Part shown: in pieces, positions 38,401-50,400 of the stretch
Layout: each line of letters opens with the position of its first letter
How positions within the stretch are numbered: the stretch's first letter is position 1
NCBI RefSeq assembly: GCF_000003815.2
Contig: NC_049980.1
Location: forward strand, 29,884,768-29,948,767
Direction of reading: 5' to 3'
DNA: 64,000 bases
Source of the DNA: Branchiostoma floridae
Lineage: Eukaryota > Chordata > Leptocardii > Amphioxiformes > Branchiostomatidae
The notes under the pieces: model-generated
The model's input: only the letters and a program-made list of their open reading frames with translations
What the model was told of the DNA's origin: nothing
The model's database searches: none
Program-made: the position numbers and the translations under genes

Positions 38401-41400
38401 AGTGAAAAATGCTAGTTAAATTTTGGGGCAAGCAGAAAGCTGGTTCGGGCAAGTAAATTTTGCAAGTGAATTTTACAAAACTTGTTAAACCCTGCAGTAA
38501 TACACCTGGGGTTGTCCAAGACTTGAACGTCGCACAAGAACATTTCAATGTGATGGGGTGGATTTTCAGTTGATCATTAGCTACAATGTACATCCTATGG
38601 AATCCAGCCATATCACAGCTCCTGAGTCTCTTCTGCCCTTTCCAGAGAAAACAGAAGAGTCACAAGAGCTATACTACAGCTGGAGGCTAGGCTAACATCC
38701 TATGACAAGTGACATCGAACCGGAACATCTACTCCTGGAAAAAAATTCAAATTTCACCTGTCCATCCTTGTAACACACTGTAAACATTTAACCTCCTTGG
38801 TAAACCTTTAAAAAAAAAAGATGGACCATAAAACACAACATACCTTTCGTTGGAGGCTTGCGACACTATCCTAGACTTCTCCAGTAGATACTTCTCCACA
38901 GTGGCCCTGCAGGAAAGAATTGGAAATCAGTACAACTTCATCAAACAGTTACAATACGCGACAATCCAATCTCGTTGGGAGGTCTCGCGAGACTGTAATC
39001 TGGCCGCGCGCGCGCGTGATTTGACAGTCGGACGGTAACAGCCTTCAGCAGCCCAGCGGCTAACAATGGCTTCTCCCAGCATCGACTCGATCGAGTCAAC
39101 TTCAGAGATTCGTTATGCTTTTATTTGGCAACATCCGCCGGTAAATCGGCATGCCATGAGCAGATAATATTGTTGTGAACCTATGGACTCGATATCGTGC
39201 TGTAAATTTGCAAATTTCTGGTCATTTTTCACAATTTTTGACGGGCGGTTTATGCTTGCTTGTCGTGAGAAAAACGTGCATATAGGCGCGTCGCCTTACT
39301 TGTAGTTACTCGGATAAGTTTGGCTCAAGCCGTAAAAATATCCCACAAAAGCTTACAAGTACCATCATTGGATCCTTGTAGATCCAAACTCGTAAGACTT
39401 TCGGCGATTTTGACCGTAAATTAGTCGATGGCAACATATCGGCCTTTGGGAGTTTACGCGTACGTGAGTTGGGGAGGGGGGCGTGTTTCCGCGTATATGC
39501 GTTCGTTTTGATCAAGGCGGAGTCACTTTTCCGACTATGATTTCAGTTTTCGCCAGATAAAACTCCACAAAAACGTGAACATATCGATGTAGGGTCCTTC
39601 TGGGTAGAAATCTAGCATGGTTTCGGCGGCTTTGTGGCCGACTTTTTTGGTTAACGTAATATGTAATGAGTGGGTGTGTCTGCAAATGTATAACGTTTGG
39701 CATTTGCTGTTCTTTTTCAGATCAACGCGTCGCGATCGAAATTCACATCAGCAGGGAAATACTGCAAATCATATGGATGCAATAGCCGTCAGTCCAAGTG
39801 TGTCAATGAAGAGAAAGTGCCAACGTGCATCATGTTTTTCAAGATCCCCCCAAATGTACTTGATGATAACACGTTACTTAAGCACTGGGATTGTCTGGTA
39901 AAAAGACAGCTCGGAAGGGATAATTTCACCATGAACATGAAATTAGAAATGTGCGTTTTTTATACTTTTTAACGGGAAATGTGTACATCTACTGCATGTA
40001 TTTCCAGTAACGCATTCGTGTATTCATTGTGTCCCCATTCAAAGAAAGGACTCACGCTAAAATAGGCAGTCCAAAGAACAAAGGTAGACAGCAGTGTAGC
40101 ACTCAAGACGTCACACAGGTACCACCACCAAGTGCAAGGGAATGTCTATTGCTGTAACTTAAATTGGGCGGACTTCGTTGTCTACTTTGGCAGGGATAAT
40201 TTATTCTGCGAACGAATTAAAGTAGACTCAGAATGGCAGAAGAAGAATATCCCAAAGCTTGACCACTTTCACAAAACAGCCATACTACCGGAGCTGTTCA
40301 CTCAAAGAGCCAAAGGAGGTAAGAAACTCTATGGTATGTATGAAGAAAGACTGATTGTTGATGCAGAGTGTCCAGACCACTGCATCGGCAGAATACAGTG
40401 GACTACTATGTATAGCACAGGGAAGTGGACACCTTACGGCTTACCTGTCTTAGGTCTGAGTAGGACGATGTCTCATTTGTTGCAAAAATTATGCCACACA
40501 AAAACAGTCAGAGATGTTGAAAGTTCACATTTTAATACAATGTACATTGAATGATTATGTGTATGAAACATTACCGTTTCCCAAAAGTATTACTTATCGG
40601 ATGCTTATTTTCGTCAATACTGTAAATGCTATGAGAACTTGTCAATCATTTGGAAAAAACACTAATGATATATACATGTAATTATCATTTCTCAAAAGCA
40701 TGAGTTGCAAAGCTCTACGAGATCGAGTAAGAACATATGTTAAGACATCTTTTATAAAACACGAAATACGGCTATTGCATCCATATGATTTGCAGTATTT
40801 CCCTGCTGATGTGAATTTCGATCGCGACGCGTTGATCTGAAAAAGAACAGCAAATGCCAAACGTTATACATTTGCAGACACACCCACTCATCACGTATGA
40901 AGTTAACCAATAAAAAGTTGCCCACAAAGCCGCCGAAACCATGCTAGATTTCTACCCAGAAGGACCCTACATCGACATGTTCACGTTTTTGTGGAGTTTC
41001 ATCCGGCGAAAACTGAAATCATAGACATAGTCGGAAAAGTGACTCCGCCTTGATCAAAACGAACGCATATACGCGGAAACACGCCCCCCTCCCCAACTCA
41101 CGTACGCGTAAACTCCCAAAGGCCGATATGTTGCCATCGACTAATTTACGGTCAAAATCGCCGAAAGTCTTACGAGTTTGGATCTACAAGGATCCAATGA
41201 TGGTACTTGTAAGCTTTTGTGGGATATTTTTACGGCTTGAGCCAAACTTATCCGAGTAACTACAAGTAAGGCGACGCGCCTATATGCACGTTTTTCTCAC
41301 GACAAGCAAGCATAAACCGCCCGTCAAAAATTGTGAAAAATGACCAGAAATTTGCAAATTTACAGCACGATATCGAGTCCATAGGTTCACAACAATATTA

Positions 41401-44400
41401 TCTGCTCATGGCATGCCGATTTACCGGCGGATGTTGCCAAATAAAAGCACAACGAATCTCTGAAGTTGACTCGATCGAGTCGATGCTGGGAGAAGCCATT
41501 GTTAGCCGCTGGGCTGCTGAAGGCTGTTACCGTCCGACTGTCAAATCACGCGCGCGCGCGGCCAGATTACAGTCTCGCGAGACCTCCCAACGAGATTGGA
41601 TTGTCGCGTATTGGGTAATGAGTCTTATGGTTAGGGTTAGAATCAACAGCAGGCCCTTACATCGTGCCCCTTAGGAAGGTACTGAACACCTATTTCCTCA
41701 CTCGTCTCAGGTTAAAATGAGTACCTACATGTCGTTGCTTCTGATAGGGGCTTCCTCTCGGATGATACGTAAAGACTTGTTTGAGGTTGATCACACCTCG
41801 AGCACAGTTCCACCACACTTGTCAAAAAGAGTAGGTGTCCTTCCAAGTGTGACCGGATCAAACCGAACAGTTCTGTCTTAAGCTGCCTGTACACACCGCA
41901 ACTGGTGCATTTTCCGCCAAAAGGCGGTTTTCTGGTTATGCGAGACAAAGAAAAGAAGCAAACAGCTGTGCTTGCCAGCAGGTTCTATCTTCATGACGTT
42001 GTACACGGGGATTGACGCTGATGATTCGCAGTATGAATCCCGTATGATTATCAATTTCTAACAATGCCACAATCAACAGAAATTTCTTGTTAAGTAATAA
42101 GGCCAAATGAAATTAAATTTGTGGTTCTCAGATTTGCCTTATTCATTTTTTTGCTTAAAAAAAAATCACATGTACTATTCAGGATATGAATCAATCCCAA
42201 AATGTCTGCCAACAGTTGAAGAAAGCCCTTGTCTTTCTTATCACTTCCATGAAAGCTATACCTGGTATAGTTTTGCTGGATATTTGTGTGTGTGTGTGTG
42301 TGTGCGTGTATGGTCCTAAATCTCCTGACCGATTTGAGCAATCGCGATATTATTTGGTAAGTGAGTACGTGAGGTTGACCTGACAATCAGGTTTGATTTT
42401 GGCCATACTAGTGGCTGACCTAGGTAGTGCAGCAGGACTTCCTGTTTAAGTATATTTTGCCCAGGACATGCTGTGGTCTTGACTTTTTTGGTGGCAAGTA
42501 GCCTTACATGTACGTGTAAAGAAGAAGTTATGCAATACAAAAATATTGCAGTTTGAAACCAGCATCCATCAACTTGATAAACCTAGATACATGTACCCTG
42601 TTTTAAAAGATAATGGATATACATTTTGTAGATATTAAAGGTTAACTGGCATTTCTGTTTTCCTTCAAATAAATCCAAGAACTAAGAAATCCACTTGTTG
42701 TGGCCTGTTATTGCAGTTCTTACATAAATTTCATGCTAGAATACGTGCTGCTCCTGAACGTACTGAACCGTTGCCATGTCAACCCCAACACCCCGCAGGC
42801 ATGATTCTCCTTCCCCATTGACAAATAATTGAATAGGCATATGCAGGTGACAGCTATTTATATAGTAAGCAAAATAATCAAACTGCTTGGCACTACACGC
42901 GATAATCACATGGCCCATATAACTGATGTACCATATTTTCTGCAATAAACTGCTCACTTTTTAAAACTTTCTATGTTCGGATCAAGTAAGATTTTGGATC
43001 GCAAACTGGCATAGATTTGTGCTTTTCTTCCATTTTTAAAATAATCAATATTGACATTAATGAAGAAAACCTTTAATGTACATTTTCTGTAGCTTTCTAA
43101 CAAGCTAAGTACAGGTCAAGGGGAATAGGATACATCTAGTGATTCTAAGTACAATTTGTGAAGGGCGTGATACATGACATGACTCAGAAGAGCAATCTGT
43201 TTTGTTCAATTATGGTACTCTATAATCAGTTTGTTTGTTTTTGTTTGTATGTTTTGCATAACCATTAAACCAGGCCAGACTGTAAGACTGACAGCCCTAA
43301 CTAAAGCTAGGTACTCATTTTCACCTGAGTGAAGGGAGGAAAGTGGAGTAAAGTGCCTTTCCCAAGGGCACAAGATTGGTGACGCATCAACAGATTCGAA
43401 CCCAGGACCTTTGGGTTAAGAATAACACACCCTGCAGATTGCGTGTAATAAACTGTGCAACCCACATTCAGTACCAATGGCAGACTGTGCCAGTCTGGCT
43501 GAAAAGTGGTAAGAAATTTCCAATGGTATCGCTTCCGCTATGTATGTCCTCAGCTATGAGGCCCTGTGTTTGAGGACAGTCAGACCCCATCACACGATGT
43601 TTGAGTCAGGGCTCTAGCCAGCTTGACATTTTTTTCCGTCAGCCAATTCCTATTGTCGCGAAAACACTATTCCAGAAGTTAAAGAGACTGAACTGAGACC
43701 TTGAAAAACGGGTTTTAATGAGATTATCGTATGCGAAAGGGCACCGACACACATTGTCAACAATCATAACAATAGCAAAACAAACAGTGTGTGGCTTTTA
43801 CGACCGTGGACGGTGTCCCCAAGCAGCCTGTAGCTTCCACCAAGGAGCTTTTATCAGATTTTTGTCCGTCAAAGTTGACGGATTAGGTTTAAAATTTTTC
43901 TGTCAAACGCAGCAAATTTCCGTTTGCAATTGACGGAAAAACGGACGCTGGCTAGAGCCCTGGTTTGAGTGTTTCTCTTCTATAAAACTCTCCTGTAAAC
44001 TAGCTACTACAAATGTCTAAAGAAAGAATGCAGCCCCAAAACATAATACTGTGCGACTGACCCATGTACGGTGCCGTTCTCCTTGTAGTTGAGCTGGATG
44101 AACTTCCCAAACCTGCTGGAGTTGTCATTGTGGGCTGTCTTGGCATTCCCAAAGGCCTGAAGCAGAAAAAGATACAACAATTGTTCATGATTATCTAGTT
44201 TTAGTGTACTAAGGCTTATCATGAGTATAAATTTATTCATTAATTTACATGCATATAGAGCCACGATCATTACACATACATCAGGGCTCAAAATACTTTT
44301 TTCTGCATACCTGCACTGGTGCAGGTAACATTGACAATTACCTGCACCAGACAAATTTTACCTGCACCACTCTGAATATAGGAACTATATGGATCATACT

Positions 44401-47400
44401 AAAATTGTTGAGGAACGATTGCTATTTTCTTTTTTACTTACTAGTAATAGGCGGTAGCAGTCAATGCAGCTGGTAACAATCCCTATACACTTACATTATA
44501 GGACATTTATGTATAAAACCTGGTACATGGATCAGTGCAGGTTAGGTGCAGGTAGACACCAGAAATACCTGCACAGCTCCAATTTTACCTGTACTAACCT
44601 GCATATGCAGGTGGCATTTCGAGCCCTGTACATGATGACTTATTAACAAAAGAACTGATCTGGAGTGATCTGGACTAGCATGGACTGATCTGGACTGATC
44701 TGGAGTGATCTAGCCTAGCACAGACTGATCTGGAGTGGTCTGGACTGGCATGGACAGATCTGGAGTGATCTGGACTGGCAAGGAGTGATCTGGAGTGATC
44801 TGGAGTGATCTAGCCTAGCACGGACTGATCTGGACTGGCATTGACAGATCTTGAGTGATCTGGACTGGCTAGGAGTGATCTGGAGTGACCTGAGCTGGCA
44901 CATACTGATCCCGGCTGATATGTACAGGTCTGGAAAGATCTAGACTGATCTGGAGTGATCTGAACTTGCATATACTGATCTGGAAAGAAAACATCTAGTC
45001 TTACAGCTTGTTTTCTTTGACTTGGCATGCATGTGCATGTATCATCCCTATCCAGTGGCACAATAGTTTTGCCAATAACCATAACAAAGACAAGTCTATA
45101 GAAAACTCTTACAATCAAGATATGTAACAGATGTTTGATACATACTGTAAATGCATTTAAGTTTGCTGCCATTTAATTTCTCAGTAAGGAGAAAATGAAA
45201 TGTGCTGGGAGTTTTTTTTTTGTAATAGTCACATTCTACAAGTACTAAAGTGATGCAAACCCCAGTTCTTGACAGTTAAAAAGCACCTACTAGTGACTCG
45301 GCCTGGTGCTACAAACAGACAGAACAGTCACTTCAGGCAGTGCTGGTGTGATTAATTGTCAATGATCCAATAGTATCCACCCCTTGGCTGCTACATACTA
45401 CTTTTCTACCATAGTGTTGGCAATCAAACCCATCCAAACATAGGGAGGAAACTGTTCAATTGTGCTTGGTAATATTGTTCTCTTCATCATATTGGGTCCC
45501 TCCAATGCATCATCATTCATATTCTACCATGTATAGTACACATATGTTGCGATTAGACAAGGGCGTAGACAGGCAGAAGACTGAACTGAAAAATGTTCGC
45601 AATGGTTTTAATCTAAGTTTGCAGTGGAAATGTCACCATAAAACCATTACAAACTTAAATGCACTTTAAAAACAGTAACTTATAGCAAGGACATTACATT
45701 CTCTACAATGACATTAGTCCATGTAATGGGGTCTGGGATACAATCTACATGTACATGTACATCATCTGGACCTCCAGGACCTGAATGGGGAAAAACTCCT
45801 TCACTGCTAAGCACTTATATGTTTTCCCTGTTGTATGTGTGTGTGTATCAGTGGGGTTCAAGTTCCACTAACTGACCAGTCTTGTGATTTACTATTGTCT
45901 AACCTGGCTGTAGCCAAACCAATTTGGTGCCAGAAGACTGCATTTTCTTGTACTTAAGCAGGGAGAAGGTTTATACTGCAAATCATGAAACATTCATGGC
46001 GGTTTTATGATTACCACAAACATACGTTCTGTCCTACTACATTATTTATTGCAGTATGTACATGTACAAATGTGTTGTTTCAATATTGCCAACTGTGTTA
46101 GCAAAGGCTCCTCCTTTGCCCTTCTTGACATGACTCTGCCCTTCTTCTACGAAATAATGTTCCAGAAAATCTAAAAGGATTTTCAGTATTTCAATTGAAC
46201 AGTCTCCCCTTAGCTCTGCCCCTGACTGTCACATGGCTGTTGTTGACAGTTGGCTGTTTACATAATAACTTGTGGGTGATTGAAGGATCATGGGAGGTCA
46301 CAAGGTCAACTGGTTGTGAGGTGGGAAAGACTGAAATTTGATTCCAGTTAAGCTGGCAAGCATCAATTACAGGGTATTAACACAAAATCATTATAATTAT
46401 AGATTAGTAAGTTAGTAAGTATACACGTATGTACCTTCCTTCTTTTAAAAAGATCCTACCTATTAATAGAATTTAAACAACTAGAAAGGCAACATTTTTG
46501 AAAAAAATGCAGGATGTGGGCGAAGGGAAAAGAAAGCAAAAATCGCAGGAAAAGAAGCAACAAGAAAGGCAACATTTTCGCGAAAATGCAGCAAAAAGAA
46601 AAAAAAATTAAAAAACATTATCTGTCCACGGATTCGATCCCGGAGCGTTGGTTTACCACGCGTGAATAATCCCATTGAGCCAGTGCTACAACATGTTACG
46701 AGCGCACGTTTTAACAGGTATACAAATGTATTGCGTTGCTTGAAAAACCCGCTAGCTTCCGCTGGCTATTTTTCTCGCTTATAATCGAAGGTATTTCACT
46801 AAAACTTGGACAGAATACTAGAATATTTTTTTGTGGAGCATTTTTATGTTGTTATTTAGCCGATTAGATGCTCTGAACTTGCTGCATTTTCAACGTTTTT
46901 GTGATACTGCGCTGCCGAGTGCCATTTTGTGACCTGTGCGTTGATAGGTTTACCCCTGACGTATCCACCAGACAGTCAGAATGTTAGCCAATCAAAAAGC
47001 TGGAAACGTGGACTGCATGCTACAGGTTCCATTTTTTCTGAGTTTTGATTGGTCGGGTGGAATATCTGTAGAGAATACTAAATGTGTGGCTTCGCCCACA
47101 TAATTATGATTAATATCATCACAACCCAAGCACAGAAACTACCCCAAACCATTGTCCACACGTCTTAATACATGTATGTACACGTAGTGACACACATCTG
47201 CTGAAAATATGCCCTCTACTTGATGAAGGTAATACACAAGTATAAATTTCACACGCATGTGTGTGTGAAGATGGTGTTGTGAGAAAATACTGGGTGCACA
47301 ATTATCTTTCCTGACCATACATTTATGCATGATCACACTCCTGATGTTTCTATCAGGTGATTGCAATCAATCAAAGATGATTGGATTTCCATCTTTGAAA

Positions 47401-50400
47401 TCAGAATCAGTATGCACAGTCATAACAGATACAAGAAAGGTAGAAAGAGCGGGAAAATATTTGGTAAGTCGTCAACGATGGAAAGTGTGGCTATACCTTT
47501 GTGGGCCTTGTTGTATCTTGATGCCCTTCAGATGTGTCTAGGGTCATCCAAAATATTTTTGACAGACCAAAAACAGTTGGTCAAAACTTCATTAAAAAGA
47601 GTTTCATAAATACTATGTCTAATAATTGTCTATGCTGTGTACCTTAATGTTAATCTTCTTATCTGATGTACAGAAATCTCTCTCTCTCCCTCAGGCGCAG
47701 TTTGCTTTGGTTATGTGAAGATAAGATTTTAATTTAAACACCTGCAGGAGTCGTATACTTCACCCAACAACTTCCTTTGTGAAATTGTAGCGAAATGGAC
47801 AATTGTTTTGAATATCAACCATTCACAGTTTTCACAGACAATCAGGCCCAGGTTCAGGTACAAATGTATGGACCTGAATTGGACCAGATTTTTCTGGTCT
47901 GGACCTGAACTGGACCAGATTTTTCTGTACCGGTACCCCCAACCCTGGCCATAGCCAACAACAAATGCTTCTCACACATGATTTCAGTCCCTTTTTCTAG
48001 TCCAACACATCTGGTACAAAAGATTTTGGGCAGGTTGTGACACCGCCATGGTGAAACAGGCTGGCTTCATCCATAACCGCCCACAGAATTCCTAAGATCC
48101 ATAATGGATGGAGGCACAGGCTGTCACTGCCATGGCCATTGAGGTGACTCGACCTTGTCATGTGGATGCTAAATAGAGCAGCTGGGTCTCCCCCTGCACT
48201 GGGCAGTATAACAAGAGAGAACTGACAACTACCACGTTTGGAGAATGTACTGTATAATTGTTCACTTTTGCCATATAGGAGGGAAAAGTATATTTTTCGC
48301 TGAGTTTTTTTAGTCTGAAACACAGCAATGATGATGATATTGAAACACATGTTTGCGGCACATGTATCATGATTTTGTGCTATGGTGATGAAATACAGCT
48401 ACTGCAAACATTAACGATCTACAGTACCAAAGGTCTGGGACTGGGCTGGTGTTCGCTTGAATACTGTATAACGTCCAGGTTTTTGTCAGAAGTTATGTAA
48501 CATCTGTTACTAGTACTAAAAGACATGGATCATTGGATGCCTTTGAAACATCAAGATGAGTCATTAAAAAAATCCAAGTTGTTTCATACTGTTATTGTCA
48601 ATCATCTGCTTGACTTTGCATACTGGAAAATATAAAAATATTTGTGCTGGTTAAAAATGTAGCATTCACTGAATCAGCATTTTCCCATTAGCCCTAATAC
48701 TAAAGTAATAGTTAGAAAAAAATACAGTCCTTTTGCATTCAAGTTCAGGAAGTGCTTCTTTACAACTTGTCCTTGGTTTTTGATGATGCTAGTTCTTTGT
48801 TAGGAGCTCCTTTAACACCCCTGCTTTCTGGGGGAGGGTCTGGGGGTGTGAGGGGGAACAGCAAACATCACACACAGATGTCAAGTGTGTCTTCTCTTTC
48901 AGTGTTGGACCTTGACTAGAAATAGAACTCCAGTGGGGACACAAAGAGCTGCACTGGTATCAGATGTCTCTCACCTGATTGGTCATCTCTTCTCTCATGT
49001 CATCTTCTATATCACCTTATTTGGAGTGAATTGAGAACGAAACATAACTGTTTGACTCAGCACATAACAAAGGGAACTACGGCCAGAGAGTGAAAATGAA
49101 AAATAAAATTCCCTTTTGGATGATACCATTTTGCATTCCTTATTCCTTTCAGAACCAACATGTTTCTTAGTACAATACTGTAAATTCATTAAATTTCAAA
49201 GGGACTTCATTTTGTGGCAAAAGCATTTACTACAATATGTGGAAATCATGACTAATATCAGAAAATCTGTACTCTTCAACTTGTGATGATGTTGAAGTGG
49301 AGAGTGCATCACTAAAGCTGCGAGCATAAAAACCACTCCTACATATAACGTAATTTTCCGTTCCCTATCAAGCACTTGCGACAACAAAGCATACACATCC
49401 GACACACATCTTTCCACTGCCAACATGTAACCTGACTGGTTCTGTCTACATCTAAACTGAATAAAGGTGTTTATTCTTCTTATTCCTTTTCTGTCTAAAC
49501 AGGGTTGGTTTATTTGGCTCCGACCTTTTACATATGAGCCTTGCTTCAATCTTTCAACAAATTTGATAAAATCTTTGGTATGCCTTCCTTATGCATCCCA
49601 GTACTTGCCCAGATCAGAACGTTATCACCTTTGTAAACAAATCGTCTTCTCAACAAAATATAACTTCAACTGATGGCTTTCATCAGTTAGACTGACTTAT
49701 TCGCAGGGTCAGTGGCATGGACTAGTGCTAGGGTTACTGTTAGGTGGCACATAGCCAGTCTTGTTGGGGATTCTTGCTGGTACAGCAGACTGTTTGCATT
49801 CCTGGGTGGGTGTAGTATTCAGGGGTCAGACTGCACAGTAGTCAGCAGTTGGAGGGAGGCTAGGTGCACATTGCTAAACTTGCAATGAAGCCTGAAATAT
49901 AGCTAAATGGACCCATAAGGCATGCCAAAGCCTTCCCTATTCTCTTAAGCAGAGTTTGGATAGCTGAGACAGAAGTAGTCGGGAGTTTTACTGGCTCGCT
50001 CTACTATCTCTGCGACCCAACATCTGCTTGGAGAATAGCCCTCCCTACTACAAGAGTGCCACTAGATCACAAATGCGGCAAAGTAACCAGAATAAGTGAA
50101 CTATGGCAAATCTCAGACTCTCTGGATCTCACAATCCCAATTGCTTTATCAAAGTTTATGAATGATACTGATACATGTTTTCTAATGCGAATAAGACTCA
50201 GCTGTTGTAGACAATTATTACAATAATAGCAAAATTTATTTTGAATAAAGGAGAAAGCAGAAAATTTTGCAAATGCTCCACCTTTGTAATAGGAGTATGT
50301 TTTCTGATAAAGTAATTTCTAATTAACTAGTGGCAAAATCTCATAATATGTGAAAGATAGCAAAAGGTGATCAAACGATGTGTCAGTATGCAAATTTTGA

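Larger units (their letters stand above)
38952..41613. mobile_element. Foldback DNA transposon remnant with THAP and YqaJ fragments
   Basis: Inverted arms 38952-39789 and 40768-41613 (about 840 bp each) begin CAATACGCGACAATCCAATC and match closely, including GCGCGCGCG, with a small indel near 39635-39665. Both arms reach into a THAP-type exon preceded by TTCTTTTTCAG. Between them lie the rest of the THAP segment and a YqaJ-like nuclease fragment on the plus strand. No clear target duplication was seen. The combination fits ISL2EU/PHIS-type DNA transposons, as I recall them; the class is an inference. Confidence 0.85.

Noticed and set aside
40132-40554. Intact host nuclease gene
   Set aside because: An in-frame stop lies just upstream, the catalytic half is missing, and the fragment sits between transposon arms.
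44715-45172. Ser/Arg/Gln repeat peptide ([12 protein letters not shown]-like)
   Set aside because: It comes from the 10-bp tandem repeat and has no other support.
46620-46692. tRNA gene on the minus strand
   Set aside because: A- and B-box-like words are present, but the acceptor and anticodon arms do not pair; it is a SINE-like derivative.
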